Of a stretch of 11,714 nucleotides of DNA, positions 6,227 through 11,714 are shown piece after piece. The position numbers and the translations under genes were made by a program. The stretch is from JBOHER01 sp050701115 (GTDB taxonomy: Bacteria; Actinomycetota; Actinomycetes; Mycobacteriales; Pseudonocardiaceae): NCBI GenBank assembly GCA_050701115.1, contig JBOHER010000320.1, forward strand, positions 1 to 11,714. Direction: 5' to 3'. The notes under the pieces are model-generated. The model did no database searches and was not told where the DNA came from. It saw nothing but the letters and a program-made list of their open reading frames with translations. Numbering within the stretch: position 1 is the first letter of the stretch; each line of letters opens with the position of its first letter.

Positions 6227-7675
6227 GTGTCCGACAAGAAGCATGCAGGCAACGTCGAATACCAGCGAGTCGATGCCAGCTACCTCGAGCATCGGCAGCT
6301 ACGCAAGGGCGCAGCCGGATGGGTGCTGCTGGCCGGGCTCGGCGTCGCCTACGTGATCTCCGGGGACTTCGCCGGGTGGAACTTCGGGCTCGCCGAAGGC
6401 GGCTGGGGTGGCCTGCTGATCGCCACCTTGCTGATGGCCGTGATGTACAGCTGCATGGTCTTCGGTCTCGCCGAACTGGCCTCCGCGATGCCGGTGGCCG
6501 GAGCGGGCTATGGCTTCGCCCGACGTGCGCTCGGTCCGCTGGGCGGATTCGCCACGGGTATCGCGATTCTCATCGAATACGCCATCGCCCCGGCCGCGAT
6601 CGCGGTGTTCATCGGCGGCTACATCGAGGCCCTCGGTCTCTTCGGGCTCACCAACAGTTGGCCGGTGTACCTGGTCTGCTACCTGATCTTCATCGGCATT
6701 CATCTGCGCGGAGTCGGTGAAGCTCTGCGGGTCATGTTCGTCATCACCGCCGTGGCTGCCCTCGCGCTGATCGCGTTCGTCGTCGGCATGATCCCTAAGT
6801 TCGAGCCCGCCAAGCTGTTCGACATCGTGCCCACCGATGCCGTCGGAGCCAGCAGCTTCCTGCCCTTCGGCCTGGTCGGGGTGCTCGCGGCGCTGGTCTA
6901 CGGAATCTGGTTCTTCCTCGCGGTGGAAGGAGTTCCGCTGGCCGCCGAGGAAGCCCGGCAGCCGGTCAAGGACATGCCCCGAGGCATCATCGCGGCGATG
7001 GCGGTGCTCCTGTTGTTCGCCGCGCTGATCCTGACCTTCGGGCCGGGCGCGGCCGGATCGGCCGCCATCCAGGATGAGGACAACCCCTTGCCGGAGGCGG
7101 TCCGGGTCGCCTTCGGTGGCGACAACCCGCTGGCGCAGTTCATCAACTACGTCGGGCTCGCCGGGCTGGTCGCGAGCTTCTTCTCGATCATCTATGCCTA
7201 CTCGCGGCAACTGTTCGCCCTGTCCCGGGCGGGCTATCTGCCCCGATGGCTTTCGGTGACCGGCAAGCGCCGCACGCCCTACCTCGCGCTGATCGTGCCC
7301 GGCAGCATCGGATTCCTGCTGGCCGCGATCACCCAGGACGGCGCGAAGATGATCAACATCGCGGTGTTCGGCGCGACCGTGTCCTATGTGCTGATGATGG
7401 TTTCGCACATCGTGCTGCGCAAGCGCGAGCCGAACCTGGAACGCCCGTACCGCACACCCGGTGGCGTCGCCACCACGGGCGTCGCGCTGGTTCTCGCCAT
7501 CGCGGCGGTGATCGCGACCTTCGTGGTGGACATCGTCGCGGCCGCGATCACCGCGGGCATCTTCCTCGCCGCGCTGGCCTACTTCTGGTTCTTCAGCAGA
7601 CACCACTTGGTGGCCAACGCGCCGGAAGAAGAGTTCGCCGCCATCCAGGCCGCCGAGGCCGAACTCGCCGAGTAG
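6227..7675 (+). CDS. eat: APC family ethanolamine permease-like transporter
   Basis: This is a protein of 482 residues with about twelve hydrophobic membrane segments (roughly 32-47, 61-84, 108-135, 145-160, 167-189, 213-233, 252-272, 305-327, 351-369, 375-397, 416-434, 436-457). The N-terminal part LRKGAAGWVLLAGLGVAYV, then SGDFAGWNFGLAEGGWGG, and the segment IEYAIAPAAIAVFIGGYIE are characteristic of the ethanolamine permease family (TIGR00908-type) as I remember it. The cytoplasmic loop EGVPLAAEEARQPVKDMPRG (234-253) is the usual APC signature. The C-terminus is an acidic/Ala-rich tail. It is divergent from the ligase operon and shares its control region, which makes it the probable importer of that pathway's substrate. 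Other small amines or amino acids cannot be ruled out from sequence alone. Confidence 0.88.
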   Translation: MSDKKHAGNVEYQRVDASYLEHRQLRKGAAGWVLLAGLGVAYVISGDFAGWNFGLAEGGWGGLLIATLLMAVMYSCMVFGLAELASAMPVAGAGYGFARRALGPLGGFATGIAILIEYAIAPAAIAVFIGGYIEALGLFGLTNSWPVYLVCYLIFIGIHLRGVGEALRVMFVITAVAALALIAFVVGMIPKFEPAKLFDIVPTDAVGASSFLPFGLVGVLAALVYGIWFFLAVEGVPLAAEEARQPVKDMPRGIIAAMAVLLLFAALILTFGPGAAGSAAIQDEDNPLPEAVRVAFGGDNPLAQFINYVGLAGLVASFFSIIYAYSRQLFALSRAGYLPRWLSVTGKRRTPYLALIVPGSIGFLLAAITQDGAKMINIAVFGATVSYVLMMVSHIVLRKREPNLERPYRTPGGVATTGVALVLAIAAVIATFVVDIVAAAITAGIFLAALAYFWFFSRHHLVANAPEEEFAAIQAAEAELAE

Positions 7676-7697
7676 GGACGTCGACGGCGAGTTTCGC

Positions 7698-8603
7698 TCA
7701 GAGGTCGGCGCGGTGGCGGGCGATGAACTCGGTCAGCGCGGCCCGCCAGTCGCGCAGCGGTGTCAGCCCCGATTCGCGCCACGCGGCGCCCGACAGCACC
7801 GAGTACGCCGGACGCGGGCCCGGTCGGGGGAACTCGTCGGTGGTGCACGAACGCACCCGCTCCGGATCGGCGCCGAGCTCGGTGAAGATGGCCCGCGCGA
7901 ACTCGAACCAGGTGGCCTGGCCACCGCTGGTGCAGTGCAGTGTGCGCCGAGCGGGAGCTCGACCGCCGGCGATGGCTGTTGCCAGCTCGAGCAGCCCAGC
8001 CGCGATGTCCGCCGACCAGGTCGGGGATCCGCGCTGATCGTCCACAACGGACAGAGTGTCCCGTTCCCGCTCCAGCCGGGCCATCGTCTTCACGAAGTTC
8101 GATCCGGCTGATCCGTACACCCACGCGGTACGCACCACCCACGCGGAGACTCCCGATCCGAGCACCGCGCTCTCCCCAGCGGCCTTCGTGCGGCCGTAGG
8201 CGCTGCGCGGCGCGAGCGGATCGTCCGGTTCGTAGGGCGCAGTGGCGTCGCCGGAGAAGACGTAGTCGGTTGAAAGGTGCACAAGCGGGACCCGATGTGC
8301 CGAGCACGCCGCGGAAAGCACCCTCGGCCCGTCGGCGTTCACCGCGAACGCGCGCTGTTCGTGCGCTTCGGCTTCGTCCACCGCGGTATAGGCCGCCGCG
8401 TTGATCACCAGCGGTTGACGGCCTTCTGCCCGCGCCCGCACGGCCAGCTCCCGCACTTCCTGGATGACCGCACCGGTCCGGGTGATGTCGAGGTCAGCCG
8501 AACCCGGCGCGCGCACGTCGATGCCCGCGGCGGCAGCCAGCGCGGCCAGGTCGCTACCGACTTGTCCGGTGCCACCCGGCACCAAGAGCGCCAGCCGAGC
8601 CAT
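7698..8603 (-). CDS. rfbD: dTDP-4-dehydrorhamnose reductase (RmlD)
   Basis: This protein of 301 residues catalyses the last step of dTDP-L-rhamnose synthesis, reducing dTDP-4-dehydro-L-rhamnose with NAD(P)H. Visible motifs are the nucleotide loop GGTGQVG (10-16), NAAAYTAVDEAE (69-80), STDYVFSG (111-118) with catalytic T112, Y136 and K140 in SAYGRTKAAGE, RTAWVYG (158-164), DDQRGSPTW (188-196) and the late RPAYSVL. All match RmlD of normal length. The start at 8603 lies one base after the rfbB stop, with no strong ribosome site, so translation is likely coupled to rfbB. Its end is convergent with the permease, 22 bases apart. No rmlA, rmlC or rhamnosyltransferase is visible in the window. Confidence 0.95.
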   Translation of the reverse strand: MARLALLVPGGTGQVGSDLAALAAAAGIDVRAPGSADLDITRTGAVIQEVRELAVRARAEGRQPLVINAAAYTAVDEAEAHEQRAFAVNADGPRVLSAACSAHRVPLVHLSTDYVFSGDATAPYEPDDPLAPRSAYGRTKAAGESAVLGSGVSAWVVRTAWVYGSAGSNFVKTMARLERERDTLSVVDDQRGSPTWSADIAAGLLELATAIAGGRAPARRTLHCTSGGQATWFEFARAIFTELGADPERVRSCTTDEFPRPGPRPAYSVLSGAAWRESGLTPLRDWRAALTEFIARHRADL

Positions 8604-8604
8604 G

Positions 8605-9594
8605 TCAGTTCGCCAGCCCGGCTCGCTGCTTGAGCGGCACCCACCAGTCACGATGCTCGGCGTACCAGCGCACGGTGTCGGCCAGGCCGGACTCGAAGGG
8701 TACCCGTGGCTGGTAGCCCAGCTCCGAGCGGATCTTGCTGATGTCCACCGCGTACCTGCGGTCATGACCCTTGCGGTCCTCGACCGGCGTCACCATGTCC
8801 CAATCGGCGCCGAGAGCCGCCAGCAGCCGCTCGGTGAGCTCCTTGTTGGTCAATTCCGTACCCCCGCCGATGTTGTAGATCTCGCCGGGCCGTCCGGCGT
8901 CGGCGACCAGCGCGATCCCGTGGCAGTGGTCGTCGACGTGCAGCCAGTCCCGCACGTTGAGCCCGTCACCGTACAGCGGCACCGGCTTGCCGTCGAGCAG
9001 ATTCGTCACGAACAGCGGGATGACCTTCTCCGGGAACTGGTAGGGGCCGTAGTTGTTCGAGCAGCGCGTGATGCACACCGGCAATCCGTGTGTCCGGTGG
9101 AACGCGCGGGCCATCAGATCGGAGGATGCCTTGGATGCCGAGTACGGCGAACTCGGTTCGAGCACATGATCTTCGGCCCAGGAACCCTCAGGAATCGAGC
9201 CGTACACCTCGTCGGTGGACACGTGCACGAACTTCGCTACCCCTGCCTCGTGCGCCGCCTGGAGCAGCGTCTGGGTACCGAGCACATTGGTGAGCACGAA
9301 CTCCGCCGCACCCAGGATGGAGCGGTCCACGTGCGACTCGGCGGCGAAGTGCACCACAAGGTCCACCCCGCGCGTGAGTTCGACGACCAGCCCCGCGTCC
9401 CGGATGTCGCCTTGCACGAACTCGAGCCTGGCATCATCCGCCACCGGGTCGAGGTTCGCCTTGTTCCCCGCATAGGTCAGGTTGTCCAGCACCGTGATCC
9501 TGGCATCGGCCAGCGAGGCATAAGCGCCGGAGAGAGCCTGCCGTACATAGTGGGACCCGATGAACCCCGCCCCACCGGTAACCAGAACCCGCAC
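8605..9594 (-). CDS. rfbB: dTDP-glucose 4,6-dehydratase (RmlB)
   Basis: This protein of 329 residues converts dTDP-D-glucose to dTDP-4-dehydro-6-deoxyglucose with tightly bound NAD, the second step of the dTDP-rhamnose pathway. It shows GGAGFIG (7-13), LDNLTYAGN (36-44), HFAAESHVDRS (82-92), the active-site STDEVYG with T127, D128 and E129, YSASK with Y151 and K155, RCSNNYGPYQFPEK (177-190) and VRDWLHVDDHC. The GTG at 9594 is preferred: GAAGGGTGG lies about six bases upstream and the product starts MRVLVTGG as in the family. The GTG at 9630 has no ribosome site and adds 12 unrelated residues. It forms a two-gene operon with rfbD and is divergent from the LCP gene. Confidence 0.96.
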   Translation of the reverse strand: MRVLVTGGAGFIGSHYVRQALSGAYASLADARITVLDNLTYAGNKANLDPVADDARLEFVQGDIRDAGLVVELTRGVDLVVHFAAESHVDRSILGAAEFVLTNVLGTQTLLQAAHEAGVAKFVHVSTDEVYGSIPEGSWAEDHVLEPSSPYSASKASSDLMARAFHRTHGLPVCITRCSNNYGPYQFPEKVIPLFVTNLLDGKPVPLYGDGLNVRDWLHVDDHCHGIALVADAGRPGEIYNIGGGTELTNKELTERLLAALGADWDMVTPVEDRKGHDRRYAVDISKIRSELGYQPRVPFESGLADTVRWYAEHRDWWVPLKQRAGLAN

Positions 9595-9782
9595 CTGTCG
9601 CCACCCTTCGTCGTCGCCAGATCGGCTCACCGCGATGCTGGCAGTCTAGGGAGCGCTGAGCTGTGACGCGGTGCGCATCCGGTGACCGCGGCGCCCGGAA
9701 ACCGCTAGCCTTGGCCGCGAGGCGCGGCAGGGGCGCAGAGGTGAGCTACGCCAGGTCCATGCCACGGCAGAGGGGATTGGGT
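9595..9782. promoter_or_regulatory. Divergent intergenic region between rfbB and the LCP gene
   Basis: This 188-bp region must carry promoters for both directions. A minus-strand TAGACT (9643-9648) fits a TANNNT -10 for rfbB but has no clear -35. The plus-strand pair at 9682-9711 is described separately. I saw no palindrome or repeat here. Confidence 0.45.
9682..9711 (+). promoter_or_regulatory. Candidate sigma-A-like promoter of the LCP gene
   Basis: GTGACC (9682-9687) is followed after 18 bases by TAGCCT (9706-9711), which fits the actinobacterial -10 pattern TANNNT. Transcription would start near 9718, downstream of the GTG at 9663, so that upstream start codon would not be in the mRNA. 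The starts at 9741 and 9783 stay possible. Confidence 0.4.
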
Positions 9783-10901
9783 ATGCGACTCGGCAAGGCC
9801 GTGCTGGCCCTTGTCTCAACGTCCACGTTGCTGTTGACCGGGTACGCCTATCTGACGCTGGACAACCTTCGGAGTAACATCAACACGACGGATGCGCTCG
9901 AGCAGATCGACGCACCGGCGAAGGATGACGGGGCCCTGGACATCCTGCTGGTCGGCTCCGATGCCCGGACGGACGCGCGCGGCAATCGACTCTCCGGCAA
10001 GGCGCTCAAAGAGTTACGCACCGAGCACAAGGACGGCGTGAACACCGACACGTTGATCATCCTGCGGATACCGCACGACGGCGGGCATCCGACAGCGGTG
10101 TCCATTCCCCGTGATACCTGGGTGGATGTGCCCGGCGGCGGCCAAGACAAGATCAATTCCGCGTTCAACACGGCGAAGCAGGCCGAGATCGCCCGCCTGC
10201 GCGCGGGCGGCGTCACCGACGGCGCCGAGCGCGAGCGCGAATCCGATCAGGCAGGCCGGAAGGCACTCGTCCGCACGATTCAAGACTTCACCCAGATCCG
10301 GATCGATCACTACTCCGAGGTGAGCCTGCTCGGCTTCTACCTGCTCACCGAAGCCCTCGGCGGAGTCGAGGTGTGCTTGAACCAGGCGACCAGCGACAAG
10401 GACTCGGCAGCGAACTTCACGGCGGGCCGCCAGATGGTGCGGGGCGGCGACGCGCTGTCCTTCGTGCGGCAACGCAAGAACCTGCCTCGTGGTGACCTCG
10501 ACCGAATCGTCCGTCAGCAGGCTTTCCTGGGGTCTGCGCTGGATGGGGTGCTGTCCGCGGGCACGTTGACCAGCCCGGCAAAGCTTCGCGAGCTGACCGA
10601 AGCGGTGAACCGATCGGTCGTGCTCGACCCGGACCTCGACATCCTCGAGTTCGCCGACAAGGCCACGAACCTGGCCTCCGGGGATGTGGAGTTCGTGACC
10701 ATCCCGATCGTCGACATCAACGGCCGGAGCGCAGACGGTCAGAGCATCGTCCGCGTGGACACCAAGGCGGTGCGCGCCTTCGTGGCCGGGCTGGTGGAGC
10801 GGAAGTCATCGAAGGACACCACGGCGGGTGGCGGCGGCTCTGGCGCTGGTCGTCCGAGTCTGCGGGAGCCAAGTGCCGGTGGCGTCGCCTGCGTGAACTG
10901 A
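9783..10901 (+). CDS. LytR-CpsA-Psr (LCP) family cell-wall polymer ligase
   Basis: From the ATG at 9783 the protein has 372 residues; AGGGG lies seven bases upstream, and codons between 9741 and 9782 (AGG, GGA, TTG) look non-coding. A GTG at 9741, also with an AGGGG site, would add 14 residues. An N-terminal signal anchor (about 4-26) is followed by the extracellular LCP domain: ILLVGSDAR (54-62), NTDTLIILRI (87-96), SIPRDTWVDVPG (107-118), KINSAF (123-128), GGVEVCL (193-199), LSFVRQRK (225-232) with R229 and R231, and GDLDRIVRQQ (237-246). These include the acidic and arginine residues that bind polyprenyl pyrophosphate and metal. LCP enzymes transfer lipid-linked glycopolymers to peptidoglycan; in mycolata Lcp1 attaches arabinogalactan. 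There is no LytR_C domain, only a Gly/Ser tail. The rhamnose genes alongside suggest the Rha-GlcNAc-linked polymer as substrate. Confidence 0.92.
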   Translation: MRLGKAVLALVSTSTLLLTGYAYLTLDNLRSNINTTDALEQIDAPAKDDGALDILLVGSDARTDARGNRLSGKALKELRTEHKDGVNTDTLIILRIPHDGGHPTAVSIPRDTWVDVPGGGQDKINSAFNTAKQAEIARLRAGGVTDGAERERESDQAGRKALVRTIQDFTQIRIDHYSEVSLLGFYLLTEALGGVEVCLNQATSDKDSAANFTAGRQMVRGGDALSFVRQRKNLPRGDLDRIVRQQAFLGSALDGVLSAGTLTSPAKLRELTEAVNRSVVLDPDLDILEFADKATNLASGDVEFVTIPIVDINGRSADGQSIVRVDTKAVRAFVAGLVERKSSKDTTAGGGGSGAGRPSLREPSAGGVACVN

Positions 10902-10913
10902 GAGGATGCAGCG

Positions 10914-11630
10914 GTGAGCATTACCGAAGCCCTCCTGCGACCCCTGCTGTCCGCATCGGCGGCACGTCCGCTGATCACGCACTATGACGACGCGGTGGGC
11001 AGCCGGATCGAACTGTCCGTTGCCACCCTCGCCAACTGGGCGGCCAAGACCGCCAACTGGTTGACCGACGAGTTTGACATCGAACCCGGCGAGGCGATCT
11101 GCGTTCGGCTGCCCGCCCATTGGCAGACCGCAGGAGTGCTGCTTGGCGCGTGGTGGTGTGGCGGGCACGTCGTGCAGTCGCCGAAGGGCGCGCGAGTGGC
11201 GTTCGTGGGTCCCGACGGGGTGGACGAGGCGACCGGGGCGGAAGCCGTCGCGGTGGTCGCGCTGGACGCGCTGGGACGCGGCTTGGCAGCCCCGGCGGAG
11301 GGTGGGGCGCTGGACTATCTGTCCGAGGCGCGGATGTCCGGCGACGAATACCGGCCGATACTGCCCATCCCGGGTGACACACCCGCGCTGGCGTCGTCCA
11401 CAGTGGACGAGGTGCTGGCCGAAGCCGCCAGGCGTGCGGTCGAACTCGGGATCGGCGCAGGCGATCGGGTACTGTCCATTCGGGACTGGACGGTGCCGGA
11501 CGGAGTGCTGGACGCACTAGTCGCACCGCTGTCGGCAGGCGCCTCGATCGTGCAGGTCACCGGCGGGGCGGTGGACCAGCTGGCCGACCGCCGCGCCACC
11601 GAGCGCACGACGGTCGACCTGCCAGGGTGA
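10914..11630 (+). CDS. TIGR03089 family protein (truncated AMP-binding-enzyme-like)
   Basis: This is a protein of 238 residues starting at a GTG with GAGAGG about eight bases upstream, 12 bases after the LCP stop, so the two genes are probably one transcript. The first half resembles the N-terminus of acyl-CoA synthetases: ELSVATLANWAAKTANWL (33-50), then EPGEAICVRLPAHWQTAGVLLGAWWCGG (57-84). The phosphate-binding loop (STxGTTGxPK) and the adenylate-binding core of active synthetases are not present, and the protein stops where they would follow. Thus it is a stand-alone N-domain relative, recognised as TIGR03089 and matching Rv3268 beside lcp1 in M. tuberculosis as I recall it. Function is unknown. 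The conserved pairing with LCP hints at a cell-envelope role, which is inference. It is soluble, with no membrane segment or signal. Confidence 0.85.
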   Translation: MSITEALLRPLLSASAARPLITHYDDAVGSRIELSVATLANWAAKTANWLTDEFDIEPGEAICVRLPAHWQTAGVLLGAWWCGGHVVQSPKGARVAFVGPDGVDEATGAEAVAVVALDALGRGLAAPAEGGALDYLSEARMSGDEYRPILPIPGDTPALASSTVDEVLAEAARRAVELGIGAGDRVLSIRDWTVPDGVLDALVAPLSAGASIVQVTGGAVDQLADRRATERTTVDLPG

Positions 11631-11642
11631 GGGGGTGAGGGG

Positions 11643-11714
11643 TCAGCGCAGCAGCGCCCGGGCCATCACCATGCGCTGGATCTGGTTGGTGCCCTCATAT
11701 ATCTGGGTGATCTT
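11643..11714 (-). CDS. Acyl-CoA dehydrogenase, C-terminal end (partial)
   Basis: On the minus strand the last 23 codons of a gene are visible before its TGA at 11643-11645; the remainder lies beyond the window. The residues include YEGTNQIQR followed by a short ARALLR end, the FAD-contacting C-terminal motif of acyl-CoA dehydrogenases. The exact ending resembles FadE25-type enzymes of mycobacteria, from memory. Family: FAD-dependent alpha,beta-dehydrogenation of acyl-CoA. It is convergent with the TIGR03089-type gene, with 12 bases between the stops. Confidence 0.88.
   Translation of the reverse strand, partial: KITQIYEGTNQIQRMVMARALLR

Noticed and set aside
6299..7606. Minus-strand open frame of 435 codons
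   Set aside because: It mirrors the permease; its extremely Asp/Glu/Arg/His-rich sequence reflects antisense reading of membrane-segment codons.
8604..8765. Upstream extension of rfbD by 54 codons
   Set aside because: It lies wholly inside the rfbB gene; the family N-terminus MARLALLVPGGTGQVG starts at 8603.
8464..9666. Plus-strand open frame of 400 codons
   Set aside because: It is antisense to rfbD/rfbB, both of which have complete family motifs.
1..11714. Mobile element, CRISPR array, tRNA or rRNA
   Set aside because: I saw no regularly spaced repeats, terminal inverted repeats, transposase or integrase motifs, or tRNA-like arms. The HNH gene alone is not enough to call a mobile element.

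Overview
The window looks chromosomal and comes from a high-GC actinobacterium, most likely in the Pseudonocardiaceae or a nearby mycolata-type family. The evidence is the strong G/C bias at third codon positions, frequent GTG starts, a DUF222/HNH (13E12-type) protein, a TIGR03089-type protein beside an LCP ligase, and gene orders that recall Mycobacterium tuberculosis from memory (glnA4-Rv2859c-aldC-Rv2857c, and rmlD/lcp1/Rv3268). No database search was run.

Layout. (1) Positions 1-977: the C-terminal part of a DUF222/HNH endonuclease-like protein, then a small membrane-anchored LppU-like protein, both on the plus strand. (2) Positions 984-5996, minus strand: a tight five-gene operon read from right to left, made of a glutamine-synthetase-family ligase, a class-I amidotransferase-like (C26) gamma-glutamyl hydrolase, an aldehyde dehydrogenase, a short-chain dehydrogenase and a GntR/FadR-type regulator. 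The first four genes overlap at their junctions. (3) Positions 6227-7675, plus strand: an ethanolamine-permease-like APC transporter, divergent from the operon across a 230-bp control region that carries a perfect GCGTGAC-N4-GTCACGC inverted repeat. (4) Positions 7698-9594, minus strand: rfbB and rfbD, for dTDP-L-rhamnose synthesis. (5) Positions 9783-11630, plus strand: an LCP-family wall-polymer ligase followed by a TIGR03089-type truncated AMP-binding-like protein. (6) Positions 11643-11714, minus strand: the last 23 codons of an acyl-CoA dehydrogenase.

How the genes work together. Regions 2 and 3 read as a catabolic module for a small amino alcohol, most likely ethanolamine. The permease imports it, the ligase attaches it to the gamma-carboxyl of glutamate, the SDR oxidises the alcohol to an aldehyde, and the ALDH oxidises the aldehyde to gamma-glutamylglycine. 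The C26 hydrolase then releases glutamate and glycine, under control of the FCD-type GntR protein. The SDR in place of an FAD amine oxidase separates this from the polyamine (Puu) pathway. Regions 4 and 5 are cell-envelope genes: dTDP-rhamnose supplies the Rha-GlcNAc linker, and LCP enzymes join wall polymers such as arabinogalactan to peptidoglycan.

I saw no tRNA, rRNA, CRISPR array, insertion sequence or convincing intrinsic terminator. No gene-free stretch exceeds 300 bases; the longest are 230 bp (5997-6226) and 188 bp (9595-9782).
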